From: Candidatus Heimdallarchaeota archaeon
GTDB lineage: Archaea > Asgardarchaeota > Heimdallarchaeia > Heimdallarchaeales > Kariarchaeaceae
DNA: 16,611 bases
NCBI GenBank assembly: GCA_021399405.1
Contig: JAAFKL010000021.1
Span: forward strand, 1-16,611
Direction of reading: 5' to 3'
The stretch's first letter is position 1; every line of letters starts with the position of its first letter. Below, piece after piece: positions 7,421 to 15,624 of this stretch. The translations under genes and the position numbers were made by a program. The notes under the pieces are model-generated. The model had not been told where the DNA came from. It made no database searches and saw nothing but the letters and a program-made list of their open reading frames with translations.

Positions 7421-7428
7421 ATTTAAGC
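7421..7428 (-). promoter_or_regulatory. TATA box of rpoP
   Basis: CTTAAATA-like box (GCTTAAATAG on the - strand), centred 28 bases before the ATG at 7396. Indicates a leaderless transcript. Confidence 0.45.
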
Positions 7429-7471
7429 TGTTTTGTAGATACAATTAATCGTAAGTTAGAAATTTAAATAC

Positions 7472-9028
7472 TTAGTTCTTTTCGATTTTTCCGAATTCGC
7501 TAACCAAGTCATCCCAAGAGGTTAAATCCAAAGTAAATTCTTTAATTAAACCACCGAGTTCTTCAACTGGCACTCTTATCTGTTCCATAGAATTCCTTTC
7601 ACGGATCGTTACAGTTTCTTTTTCCAAGGTTTCATAATCGAGTGTAATTACCAAAGGTATTCCAATTTCATCTGATCTCGCATACCTTCTTCCAATTGCT
7701 CCAGATTGGTCATAAAGTGTATCAACACCCATATCTTTCAATTCCCAGAAGATCTGTTTTGCTGCTTCTGCCATTCCATCTTTTTTCATTAGGGGTGCAA
7801 CAACTACTTCCCAAGGTGCCAAAGCATTAGCAAATTTAAACCAAGTCCATTCTCTTCCTTCCTTTTGGTATGAAGATAGTAAACTTGCATAAATTAATCG
7901 ATCTACACCCATAGAGGGTTCGATTACATGAGGAATGACTTTCTTTCCATCTTGATCTATGTGCATTTTAGTTTTCGAGTGTTCTTGATGTTTCAAAAGA
8001 TCATAATCAGTACGATAAGCCAAACCGATACATTCGACAATTCCAAATGGAAATTGAATTTCCAAATCATAATTTGCTTGGCTATAATGTGCGCGTTCAT
8101 GGGTCTGCAATACTCGGAACCAGTATTGCTTTTGATCTATCCCCAATGCTTCGACAAATTCAGCTTCCTTGGCAATGTAATAAGCCAAATATTGATTTAA
8201 TATAATTCCCTTCTCAACAGCATCTTTTATCGTCATCCTTTCAGGTGTTTTTCCAGACTGCTGAGCCTCTTCAGAATACATATTAACTTCTAATTCTTCA
8301 ATTTCTTCCCAAGAAGGATGGTTGTTTAATTCATCAGGATCAACAAACATCTCAATTTCCATCTGCTCAAGTTCACGCAGTCTTACAAGAAAATTGCGAG
8401 GAGAAATTTCATTTCTAAACGCCTTACCAACTTGAGCAATTCCAAATGGTAATTTTGCTCGCATTGAATGTGAAATTCGTTTAAAGTTGAGAAATATATT
8501 TTGTGCAGTTTCTGGTCTCAAATACCCTTTGACTCCTCCAACTGAACCAATATTCGTCTCAAACATCATATTGAAATCTCTGGGTTCAGATAATTCACCT
8601 TTACACTTAGAACATACAATATTATTCCCAGAAATAATTTCTTTCAATTCATCTAATGATTTCCCTTCAACATTTAAATCAAGATTTTCTAATATTAAAT
8701 GATCAACCCTAAACATGCTTTTACAATTTTTACACTGAGTCATCGGATCATTGAAACTATCCAGGTGACCCGAAGCAGCAAATACTTTTTCAGGTAAGAT
8801 CAATGATCCAGCTATTTCGTATACATTATCTTCAGAATTAATGAACATATCACGCCACAAATTAATTAGATTTTGTCTTAATGCTGAACCTACTGGACCA
8901 AATTCATAGAAACCAGCAGCTCCTCCATAGATTTCTGCCGAAGGGAATACTATTCCCCTACGTAGACAAACTTCAACAATTTCTTCTTGAAGCGTTTGAG
9001 TAGAACCCTTTTTCTTCTTTTTGGCCAT
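7472..9028 (-). CDS. glyS: Glycyl-tRNA synthetase (homodimeric, archaeal/eukaryotic type)
   Basis: A class II aminoacyl-tRNA synthetase that charges tRNA-Gly. Class II signatures are present: a motif-1 region near GFYEFGPVGSALRQNLINLW (39-58), motif 2 FRNEISPR (204-211) followed by LRELEQMEIEMF, and motif 3 GVDRLIYASLL (374-384). Four cysteines (C99, C102, C139, C142) form a zinc-ribbon-like insertion. The C-terminal anticodon-binding domain starts at about 403 (LAPWEVVVAPL). The absence of separate alpha and beta subunits marks the alpha-2 type. An upstream ATG at 9055 would add nine residues, but the TATA box (9057-9067) lies right against it and predicts a start near 9036. The ATG at 9028 (MAKKKKKG, 518 residues) is therefore preferred. 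The basic N-terminal tail is probably flexible. Confidence 0.96.
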   Translation of the reverse strand: MAKKKKKGSTQTLQEEIVEVCLRRGIVFPSAEIYGGAAGFYEFGPVGSALRQNLINLWRDMFINSEDNVYEIAGSLILPEKVFAASGHLDSFNDPMTQCKNCKSMFRVDHLILENLDLNVEGKSLDELKEIISGNNIVCSKCKGELSEPRDFNMMFETNIGSVGGVKGYLRPETAQNIFLNFKRISHSMRAKLPFGIAQVGKAFRNEISPRNFLVRLRELEQMEIEMFVDPDELNNHPSWEEIEELEVNMYSEEAQQSGKTPERMTIKDAVEKGIILNQYLAYYIAKEAEFVEALGIDQKQYWFRVLQTHERAHYSQANYDLEIQFPFGIVECIGLAYRTDYDLLKHQEHSKTKMHIDQDGKKVIPHVIEPSMGVDRLIYASLLSSYQKEGREWTWFKFANALAPWEVVVAPLMKKDGMAEAAKQIFWELKDMGVDTLYDQSGAIGRRYARSDEIGIPLVITLDYETLEKETVTIRERNSMEQIRVPVEELGGLIKEFTLDLTSWDDLVSEFGKIEKN

Positions 9029-9056
9029 TTTAATCTCAAAACAATGTAAATTCATA

Positions 9057-9067
9057 GTTTAAATAAA
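9057..9067 (-). promoter_or_regulatory. TATA box of glyS
   Basis: TTATTTAAACT on the - strand ends just before the upstream ATG at 9055, too close for that codon to be transcribed. It sits at the right distance for the ATG at 9028. Confidence 0.45.
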
Positions 9068-9144
9068 ATTAAGGATTGTGACCTTAGATTTTACATAAAT
9101 TGTTTAAAACTATTTTTTATAATTTTCTTTGATAACCAAAAATA

Positions 9145-10911
9145 TTAATCGGTTAGAGTTTTATCATAATTGTAAAAAAATAGATCTTGATTTGCTTTCT
9201 GATTATTAGTGACGTCTTCAATTTCATCGATTTTAATTTTATTTTTTAACGGTTCTTTTAGAGTTAAATTTGTAATTAACAGTTTGCTATCTCTAAATAA
9301 GTGTATTTCAAGTGAATTACCGACTGTATAATTCTTCAGAACTTTATCAATATTTGATTTGGAAACTTTAAATCCATTAATCGCAACTATTTCATCGAAA
9401 GCATATATCCCTGCATCTTCCGCAGGACTGTTTGAATAGACATTAGATATTATTGTTGATTTGTTTGAAAATTTGATTCCTGTGTAGGGTATATCATTGG
9501 ATGATTCTTTAATTAGCTTCATTCCAATTAGATTAAGATAAAAATCGATATCAATTTCTTCGATACCAGCAATGTATTTTTTCCAGAATTCATCTAGATT
9601 GGTGTTGGTTGTGGTTTCAATCAATTTTTTAATATCTTTCTCTTCATAACCTACGGTTTTATTACTCAAATACTTTTGATACATTTTGCTGTAAAATGTG
9701 TCCAATGAAGATATCCATTCAGTCTGTCTACGAATCTCGAGGTCTAGCATAAATCCAACAATACCCCCCTTCAAGTAATATGAAATTGTGCTATTTACAG
9801 AATTTTCATTGGGTCTGTATAATTTTATCCATGCGTCAAAGGATGAGGATTCAAGACTATCAACAAGTCGCCCTGGTTTTTGAAAATATAGACTTAAATC
9901 ATCACTGAATATCTTCCAATATTCTTTTCGAGAAATCAATCCAGATCTTGGTAGAATAATATTGTCATAGAAACTTGTTAATCCCTCTGCGATCCATAGT
10001 AGTTTTGTATAGACTTCTGATGAATAATCAAAAGGCCCTAATTGTTTAGGTCTAATTCGCTTGATATTGTATGTATGGAAATGTTCATGAGCTTCTAAAG
10101 ATAGTATTTTAGCATATTTTTTAGGATCATTAAAGGAATATCGCGGTATAATCGAGGCATTTGAATATTTATGTTCCAAACCTCCACCATGACTCTCTGT
10201 TACAAAAACCATCCATAGATATCGATCATAAGGTAATCTACCAAACATGGTTACTGAATTATCCTGTAACTTTTTCATATGATCTGAAAATTTAGTTAAA
10301 TCCTCATCAATTTGATCTCCAATAAAAACAACAGTGTTTGGTATATCAACTTCATTGTCATTGTAGACGTATTGATGAGTATTTATTACGGTGTCTTTTG
10401 CTATTGCAATAGGACTATCTACCAAATCATCAAAGTCCTGAGCGAAATAATAATTATCAAATTTTTTTAGGGATGTAAAAAGCTTCCAATTAGCTGGATA
10501 ATTAAAATTTAATTTCAAAGAATGACGGGTCGTATTCTGGGATTTGTTTTGATTTGTTATATACATGCAAACACTTGCCGGAATTATCAAACATTTACGA
10601 TTATCAAGATATGATGTTCTTACAGTTAATTCAAATGCGTAGACTTCATATTTTACTATGATTTTTTGGCCTTTGATTGCATTGATTTCCCAAGAATTAG
10701 TGGTCAATTTATGATTTTCAAGATCGGAATGATCTATGTCATAGGCAGTAAAATTTTGAACATGCCTTGCATATTCCCTAATTAAGTAACTCCCAGGTGT
10801 CCACTGAGGCATTTCCATAATCGGTGAGTCATATGGACTGGTGAATATAATTTTTACATCAATCAGGTGTTGATCCAATTTATCAATTGTTATTTCAGTA
10901 ACAATTTCCAC
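9145..10911 (-). CDS. M61-family metallo-aminopeptidase with PDZ domain
   Basis: A 588-residue zinc peptidase of family M61 (glycyl aminopeptidase type). The N-terminal beta-rich domain (about 1-180) includes the family phrase MPQWTPGSYLIREYARHV. The catalytic domain shows GGGLEH (242-247) for substrate binding, the zinc motif HEHFH (275-279, HExxH) and the third ligand region WIAEGLTSFYD (E309). A PDZ domain follows (about 477-550; SNSPAEDAGI then DEIVAINGFKV), as is usual for the family. There is no signal peptide, so a cytosolic role in peptide turnover is inferred. The start is GTG: the ATG two bases upstream runs into a stop within eight codons. The gene lies 68 bases downstream of the DHH gene on the same strand, and no strong TATA box was found in between, so the two may be co-transcribed. 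Confidence 0.93.
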   Translation of the reverse strand: MEIVTEITIDKLDQHLIDVKIIFTSPYDSPIMEMPQWTPGSYLIREYARHVQNFTAYDIDHSDLENHKLTTNSWEINAIKGQKIIVKYEVYAFELTVRTSYLDNRKCLIIPASVCMYITNQNKSQNTTRHSLKLNFNYPANWKLFTSLKKFDNYYFAQDFDDLVDSPIAIAKDTVINTHQYVYNDNEVDIPNTVVFIGDQIDEDLTKFSDHMKKLQDNSVTMFGRLPYDRYLWMVFVTESHGGGLEHKYSNASIIPRYSFNDPKKYAKILSLEAHEHFHTYNIKRIRPKQLGPFDYSSEVYTKLLWIAEGLTSFYDNIILPRSGLISRKEYWKIFSDDLSLYFQKPGRLVDSLESSSFDAWIKLYRPNENSVNSTISYYLKGGIVGFMLDLEIRRQTEWISSLDTFYSKMYQKYLSNKTVGYEEKDIKKLIETTTNTNLDEFWKKYIAGIEEIDIDFYLNLIGMKLIKESSNDIPYTGIKFSNKSTIISNVYSNSPAEDAGIYAFDEIVAINGFKVSKSNIDKVLKNYTVGNSLEIHLFRDSKLLITNLTLKEPLKNKIKIDEIEDVTNNQKANQDLFFYNYDKTLTD

Positions 10912-10979
10912 ATTTTAAGATTCAATTATTAATTGAAGTATTTGATGCTTATGTACATAATTCTTAGTGAGAATTTTTC

Positions 10980-12056
10980 TTAATTTAATTTGTTTGAAGA
11001 GAGAGTTAATTTATGATCTGCAGCCCATTTAGTGATTGTCGATAAGGCATACTCATATGATTCACTAAATCCACCTGAAGCACCTGCATGTCCGCCACCA
11101 TTCAATTCTTTTGCTAACTCATGTAATTGAATATTTTTATTTTCATCATCTGATAAACCCCGATTCCTTCTAAATGAAATTTTGAAACCATTTGGTGTAT
11201 TACTCATTGATATGACTACTTTAGCACCCCTTTTCTGCAATCTTCGGTTAATTACAAATTTATCCACGCTATCTGATTTAAATGAGAAAATAATAATATC
11301 AGTGTCTATTGCAATCTCATTTGCAATTTTGAACCCTTCTGATCTAAATTGTCTTAATTTATTGATCCTGGGTAACAACTTTTGTAATCCTAGAAAACCA
11401 TCAGCTGCAAGTAAATTATGTAATTCAAGTTGTTGTTTAAGGTTTTCAACACTACCCCAAGCATCATCAAGCAACCAGATTCTCTGTTCGTTTTGGATTT
11501 TTCCGATTTCACCTTCACTCTCGGTAATATTTAAATCCATTAAATCATTAATAATTGTTGTTGGTGGTTCAGAAACATAACCGGCGGTATCTGTAACCCT
11601 TGTCATAACAGCTAGTTCAACAATTTTATCTGGCATTTCACTTAAAAAAGAAGATAAATACAATTGCCAAGCCCCACTATCACCATCAACATCAAATCTT
11701 ATTTTATTGGCATTAATTTCTTTTCCCACAGTTGATTGATGATGATCAACATACCATTGGATTGTTTTTGTATTAAATGGCTCTAGATCCACAATTCCTA
11801 CCCAATTAAGTTTTTGCAATAATTTGATCCATTGGGGATTTTTTAATACTGTATAATCAAGTGGAATTATCGCTGCTTCAGGGATGGCATGTTTAATCAT
11901 AGCACCGGCTGTACCTCCATCGGTACAAAATCCATGAACTGCATAAAGTGGTTGACCATTTCGGATGGAATTTTCTAGATGAGCAATCAATTCCTTTGTG
12001 TACCTATTCGCTTTTTCATCCGCATTTGTATACGAATTCAAGAAATCGGTGAACAT
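10980..12056 (-). CDS. DHH/DHHA1-family phosphoesterase
   Basis: 358 residues with both hallmarks of the DHH superfamily. The metal-binding DHH motif is at 104-106 (VDHHQS), supported by D45 (FCTDGGTAG), D90 (GIVDLE) and D156 (VTDTAGY). The C-terminal DHHA1 motif GGGHAGASGGF is at 320-330. Family members hydrolyse short oligonucleotides, pAp or cyclic dinucleotides using manganese. The substrate here cannot be told from sequence. The usual DxDG-like loop reads CTDGGTAG, a common archaeal variant. There are no membrane, CBS or RecJ-type OB domains, so it resembles the short stand-alone archaeal DHH proteins (NrnA-like) more than RecJ/GAN. A TATA box at 12082-12089 places transcription right before the ATG. 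It may share a transcript with the M61 peptidase. Confidence 0.9.
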   Translation of the reverse strand: MFTDFLNSYTNADEKANRYTKELIAHLENSIRNGQPLYAVHGFCTDGGTAGAMIKHAIPEAAIIPLDYTVLKNPQWIKLLQKLNWVGIVDLEPFNTKTIQWYVDHHQSTVGKEINANKIRFDVDGDSGAWQLYLSSFLSEMPDKIVELAVMTRVTDTAGYVSEPPTTIINDLMDLNITESEGEIGKIQNEQRIWLLDDAWGSVENLKQQLELHNLLAADGFLGLQKLLPRINKLRQFRSEGFKIANEIAIDTDIIIFSFKSDSVDKFVINRRLQKRGAKVVISMSNTPNGFKISFRRNRGLSDDENKNIQLHELAKELNGGGHAGASGGFSESYEYALSTITKWAADHKLTLSSNKLN

Positions 12057-12081
12057 CTATAATTAACTGTCACTTTGAAGG

Positions 12082-12089
12082 GTTTAAAC
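12082..12089 (-). promoter_or_regulatory. TATA box of the DHH phosphoesterase gene
   Basis: GTTTAAAC, centred about 29 bases before the ATG at 12056; predicts a leaderless mRNA. Confidence 0.45.
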
Positions 12090-12223
12090 TGGTTGTTCTC
12101 AACATTAAAGATTGATATCTATTTCCAGTAAGTTTCCTTCAATTGAAGGACAGTTTATTGTGTTTATTTGTTATCAAAAACCAAATCGTATTCGATTCAT
12201 AATTACCCTCGTATCACCCATAC

Positions 12224-12230
12224 TTATATC
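12224..12230 (+). promoter_or_regulatory. TATA box of the Panacea-domain gene
   Basis: TTATATC, centred 43 bases before the ATG. It gives a leader of about 17 bases that contains the Shine-Dalgarno-like GAGG. Confidence 0.35.
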
Positions 12231-12269
12231 TTGGAAAATTAATTCATTCTTACCAAGTGAGGATTACAT

Positions 12270-12782
12270 ATGTCAAGTAAAATTGAGTCCCCCAAAATCC
12301 ACGACCTGTTTTCATTTTTTGATACAGACCTTGATTGCCTTCAAGAACATATTCTCCTATTGTTTTCAAAGCAACCAAGAATAATTGGTAAAACCCGATT
12401 GCAGAAATTAATTTTTCTTATGAATCAAGAAATATTTAATACTGCACAATTTGATTTTGAAGCTTACAAATTCGGTCCTTATTCTAGTAAATTACTCTCT
12501 GCCATGGATGAATTAATGGAATTGGGTTTAATTAAGGAAGCTGTAAATGAATATTGTGAACCTGATAGATATGTAACAGAATATGAAATAAGTTCTGATG
12601 GCTTAGACCGGGCAGATCAGCTAATTCAGAAGATTAATCCAACTAAATTAGTCGAAATTGAAGAAATGGTTCATCAACATGGATATAATGAGATAGATTC
12701 AATTTTACACCACGTATATGTTAATTATCCCGATTTTACCGAAAATAGTATAATTAAAGATAATGTCCTCTTTCAACAATAA
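12270..12782 (+). CDS. Panacea-domain (SocA-like, DUF4065) winged-helix protein
   Basis: 170 residues. The centre matches the Panacea/DUF4065 pattern: IIGKTRLQKLIFLMNQE (36-53), then FDFEAYKFGPYSSKLLSAMDEL and GLI, the KFGPYS phrase being diagnostic. In bacteria this domain occurs as the antitoxin half of toxin-antitoxin pairs and in phage-related proteins; in archaea it is often a stand-alone winged helix. No toxin-like gene lies next to it: the 250 bases downstream and 200 bases upstream code for nothing convincing. A Shine-Dalgarno-like GAGG (12259-12262) lies seven bases before the ATG and a TATA box (TTATATC, 12224-12230) gives a short leader. The C-terminal 50 residues are helical without a known motif. 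Function unknown; a transcription regulator or antitoxin remnant are both possible. Confidence 0.72.
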   Translation: MSSKIESPKIHDLFSFFDTDLDCLQEHILLLFSKQPRIIGKTRLQKLIFLMNQEIFNTAQFDFEAYKFGPYSSKLLSAMDELMELGLIKEAVNEYCEPDRYVTEYEISSDGLDRADQLIQKINPTKLVEIEEMVHQHGYNEIDSILHHVYVNYPDFTENSIIKDNVLFQQ

Positions 12783-12878
12783 GGTATATTCAAATTACAA
12801 TTTAGATAATTCTAATTTTCTAAATTTATCAAATTGAAATGATATCTATTTCAATTAATTAGCAATATAGTTACCTAA

Positions 12879-12991
12879 TGACCTATATTCGCAAAAAATA
12901 ATGTCTAATTAAATATACTAATTATATTATTCCTTTGAAGATGTCAACTAAACCAATCTGCTTCTTTATATTGACAAGTGACCTATAATCG
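12879..12991 (+). repeat. Direct repeat pair upstream of the suf operon (possible operator)
   Basis: TGACCTATATTCG (12879-12891) and TGACCTATAATCG (12979-12991) match at 12 of 13 bases and start exactly 100 bases apart in the gap before sufS. The second copy lies just after a TATA-like TTTATATT (12965-12972), where the transcript would start (about 12994). A regulator of Fe-S assembly could bind here, but this is inference from position. Confidence 0.3.
12965..12972 (+). promoter_or_regulatory. Probable TATA box of the suf operon
   Basis: TTTATATT predicts a start near 12994, leaving a leader of about 39 bases that holds the sufS Shine-Dalgarno site. A CTATAATC at 12983-12990 is an alternative. 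Apart from the repeats, the 250-base gap 12783-13032 is plain AT-rich sequence. Confidence 0.35.
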
Positions 12992-13021
12992 ATTGAGATT
13001 ATTATTTTTCTTTTCGAAAAT

Positions 13022-13026
13022 GAGGT
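13022..13026 (+). promoter_or_regulatory. Shine-Dalgarno site of sufS
   Basis: GAGGT, six bases before the ATG at 13033. Most first genes in this window lack such a site, so it confirms the start and a leadered mRNA. Confidence 0.6.
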
Positions 13027-13032
13027 CAAAAA

Positions 13033-14289
13033 ATGAATACATTGCAAGAATTAGAAACTGATATTAAATTAATTAGACAGGATTTCCCTATTTTGCAACG
13101 TAAAGTTCGAGATAATAAACCATTAATTTATCTTGATAATGCAGCTACAACGCAAAAACCAGTTCAAGTAATTGATGCAATATCTCACTATTATCTAAAC
13201 GTGAATGCAAATGTTCATCGAGGAATTCATGCGTTATCAGAGGAGGCTTCAGAGCTTTATGAACAATCTCACGATGTTGTTTCTAATTTTATTAATGCTA
13301 AATTCACCGAAGTAGTATTCACTAAAAACACCACAGAAAGCACAAACATTGTTGCTCATGGTATTAAAAATATTCTCAAAAAAGGCGATGAAATTGTCAT
13401 TAGTCGATTTGAACATCACTCTAATCTTGTACCATTTCAACAGCTTGCTGCAAATACAGGTGCAACATTAAAGTATATTGAGAATTTTGGTGATCAGAAT
13501 TTAGATCTGAATTCTGCAGAAAATGTAATTACAGATAAAACTAAAATTGTAGCATTCACTCACGTTAGTAATGTGCTTGGATCTATTACTCCTGCCAAAG
13601 AAATTATTAAAATTGCTCGAGATCATGGTGCACTAACATTATTGGATGCTGCACAAAGTGTCCCCCATATGAAAACTGATGTGAAGCAGCTTGATTGCGA
13701 TTTTATGGCATTTTCAGGTCATAAAATGTTAGGACCCATGGGTACAGGTGTCCTTTATGGTAAAGAAGAGCAATTAGAGAATTTAGATCCGTTATTATTT
13801 GGTGGAGAAATGATACGTTATGTATCGTTTGAGGAATCGACTTGGAATGAACTTCCGTGGAAATTTGAGGCAGGTACTCCAAATGTTGGTGGTGCTTTGG
13901 GTTTAGGTGAGGCAGTACGATACCTCTCTAATATAGGAATGGATAAAGTTCAACTTATTGAACACCAGCTTACGAAATATGCAATGGAAAGAATGTCTGA
14001 ATTAGATTATGTTACAATTTATGGTCCAGATATTGACAATCGAGGTGGTGTTATTAGTTTTAATGTGACTGGTGGTGAAGGCGGAGTATTTATTCATCCT
14101 CATGATGTTGCATCAATTCTTGATGAAGAAGGGATTGCAATCAGAGCCGGTCATCATTGTGCTCAACCCTTGATGAGATCAATGGATCTACCTGCTACAT
14201 CTAGAATGTCATTTTACATCTATAATACTAAGCAGGAGATTGACATTGCAATCGATGCATTAGAAAAGGTGCAAAATACATTTAATTAG
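13033..14289 (+). CDS. sufS: Cysteine desulfurase SufS
   Basis: A pyridoxal-phosphate enzyme that takes sulfur from cysteine, leaving alanine and a persulfide for Fe-S cluster building. The fold-type I features are complete: YLDNAATTQKP (33-43), H129 in EHHSN, D205 and Q208 in LLDAAQSVPH, the PLP lysine K231 in SGHKMLGP, and the persulfide cysteine C376 in RAGHHCAQP. The short active-cysteine loop and the RAGHHC phrase place it in the group II (SufS/CsdA) class rather than IscS/NifS. At 418 residues it has the family's normal length. It is the first gene of a three-gene operon with sufU starting ten bases after its stop, and the adjacent sufU is the expected sulfur acceptor. Expression may depend on the repeat pair upstream. 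Confidence 0.96.
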   Translation: MNTLQELETDIKLIRQDFPILQRKVRDNKPLIYLDNAATTQKPVQVIDAISHYYLNVNANVHRGIHALSEEASELYEQSHDVVSNFINAKFTEVVFTKNTTESTNIVAHGIKNILKKGDEIVISRFEHHSNLVPFQQLAANTGATLKYIENFGDQNLDLNSAENVITDKTKIVAFTHVSNVLGSITPAKEIIKIARDHGALTLLDAAQSVPHMKTDVKQLDCDFMAFSGHKMLGPMGTGVLYGKEEQLENLDPLLFGGEMIRYVSFEESTWNELPWKFEAGTPNVGGALGLGEAVRYLSNIGMDKVQLIEHQLTKYAMERMSELDYVTIYGPDIDNRGGVISFNVTGGEGGVFIHPHDVASILDEEGIAIRAGHHCAQPLMRSMDLPATSRMSFYIYNTKQEIDIAIDALEKVQNTFN

Positions 14290-14299
14290 GAGATCAAAC

Positions 14300-14704
14300 A
14301 TGCCATCAATTTATCAAGAACAAATCATCGATTATTACAAATATCCACGAAACAAAAAGGCTCTAGAAGATTCTACATTTGATTATGGTGATCAAAATCC
14401 TGTATGTGGAGATGAAATCCATCTTTATATCAAACTTAATGATGAGGGTAAAGTTGTCGAATCAGGTTTTCAAGGTAAAGGATGTGCAATAAGCCAAGCT
14501 TCTGTGTCACTTCTTACAGAAGCAATAGAGGGTATGACTCTTGAAGAAATGAAAGAGCTTACCAATGATGATATCCAGGAAATGCTGGGTATTCCACTTT
14601 CTCCAGTTCGTTTAAAATGTGCGATATTAGGATTGAAAGTCCTAGAAGGTGCAATAATCAAATATGAAGGTGGAAATGTAGGTTCGTCTACAAAAAATAA
14701 ATAA
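14300..14704 (+). CDS. sufU: SufU/IscU-type sulfur acceptor or Fe-S scaffold
   Basis: 134 residues of the NifU_N/IscU family. The three conserved cysteines are C36 (NPVCGDE), C62 (GKGCAISQAS) and C107 (RLKCAILGL), and the conserved aspartate is D38. Between the second and third cysteines is the longer spacing typical of SufU (IEGMTLEEMKELTNDDIQEM), and the HSCA-binding LPPVK of IscU is replaced by LSPVR. Both favour SufU over IscU. In Gram-positive bacteria SufU is a zinc-dependent sulfurtransferase that takes the persulfide from SufS; the same is inferred here. The Shine-Dalgarno GGAG (14289-14292) overlaps the sufS stop codon, so translation of the two is closely linked. Confidence 0.93.
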   Translation: MPSIYQEQIIDYYKYPRNKKALEDSTFDYGDQNPVCGDEIHLYIKLNDEGKVVESGFQGKGCAISQASVSLLTEAIEGMTLEEMKELTNDDIQEMLGIPLSPVRLKCAILGLKVLEGAIIKYEGGNVGSSTKNK

Positions 14705-14727
14705 TAATAACAAAGAGGTTACCAAAT

Positions 14728-15480
14728 ATGAAATTAGTAATAAAAGACTTAGAAGTAAAAGCTGGAGAAGTTGAAATCTTACGAGGCGTCAACTTAACTA
14801 TCGAATCGGGAAAAATCTATGGGATTATGGGTCGAAATGGCTCAGGAAAGTCCACATTAGCTAAGGTTGTTTTTGGTCATCCAGATTATACTGTTACAAA
14901 AGGAGATATCCTTGTTGATGGTGAAAGTATTCTTGAAATGTCAACTGATCAGAGAGCTAGGCTAGGTATTTTCTTAGGTTTCCAATCTCCACATGCTGTT
15001 CCTGGAGTTACCATGCACAATCTAATTAGAACTGCAATTCATGCTCAAGATCCTGATCAACAAATGGAGAACCCAATTAAATTCATTCGTCGTTTAAAAT
15101 CCCAATTGAAAGAGATTGGATTAGATGGTGAATTTGTAAACAGATCTGTTAATGAAAATGCTTCAGGTGGAGAAAGAAAAAAAGCAGAGATCATACAACT
15201 TGATATGTTAGGTGCCAAAATAGCAATACTTGATGAAATTGATTCTGGATTAGATATTGATGCACTAAAAATTGTAGCAGAATCAATCAAAAGGCACAGA
15301 GAAGAAAAGGGAACAGGATTTCTTTTAGTTACACATTACAATAGATTACTGACCTATGTTAAACCTGATGTAGTTTACCTTTTCTACAATGGACGAATTG
15401 TACGATCGGGTGGACAAGAATTGGCAATTGAATTGGAAGAACAAGGATATGAGAAATTAGTTGCTGCAGCAACCCAATAG
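14728..15480 (+). CDS. sufC: Fe-S cluster assembly ATPase SufC
   Basis: The ABC-type ATPase of the SUF system, which energises the SufB-SufD or SufB-SufB scaffold. Visible are the Walker A GRNGSGKST (35-43), Q-loop FQSP (85-88), the signature ASGGE (145-149), Walker B AILDE (166-170) followed by the SufC-specific IDSGLDIDALK, and the H-loop H203. The 250-residue length is normal and there are no membrane segments. GAGGT (14715-14719) precedes the ATG by eight bases. The gene follows sufU by 23 bases. SufC normally acts only with SufB, yet no sufB or sufD follows; 144 bases downstream a tnpB starts. The partners must be encoded elsewhere, or were separated by the insertion. Confidence 0.96.
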   Translation: MKLVIKDLEVKAGEVEILRGVNLTIESGKIYGIMGRNGSGKSTLAKVVFGHPDYTVTKGDILVDGESILEMSTDQRARLGIFLGFQSPHAVPGVTMHNLIRTAIHAQDPDQQMENPIKFIRRLKSQLKEIGLDGEFVNRSVNENASGGERKKAEIIQLDMLGAKIAILDEIDSGLDIDALKIVAESIKRHREEKGTGFLLVTHYNRLLTYVKPDVVYLFYNGRIVRSGGQELAIELEEQGYEKLVAAATQ

Positions 15481-15528
15481 ATTAATCTTAAAATCTTGTT
15501 TCATGATAGAAAAAAGTATACCTATCTC

Positions 15529-15549
15529 AAATCGATTTCCAATTGATTT
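15529..15549 (+). other. Hairpin between sufC and tnpB
   Basis: AAATCGATT (15529-15537) pairs with AATTGATTT (15541-15549) over nine positions with one G-U pair and a three-base loop, valid as + strand RNA. It lies 48 bases after sufC and about 75 before tnpB. It could stabilise or end the suf mRNA, or be part of the left end of the insertion sequence; no T-run follows. Confidence 0.3.
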
Positions 15550-15594
15550 CAGTAATTAGCTTATTTACTTTCGGTCTACTCTATGCTTCTGCGC

Positions 15595-15602
15595 TTATAT
15601 AC
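15595..15602 (+). promoter_or_regulatory. TATA box of tnpB
   Basis: TTATATAC, centred about 26 bases before the GTG at 15625, predicting a leaderless transcript that starts at the GTG. Confidence 0.4.
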
Positions 15603-15624
15603 TAGAATCCTGTAATTAGATATT

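Noticed and set aside
12112..12384. 90-codon + strand reading frame before the Panacea gene
   Set aside because: Overlaps the better-supported gene in another frame and shows no domain.
12113..12852. 13-base exact repeat TGATATCTATTTC on both sides of the Panacea gene (12113-12125 and 12840-12852), as possible insertion footprints
   Set aside because: In AT-rich DNA of this length several 13-base repeats are expected by chance, and there is no other sign of an element.
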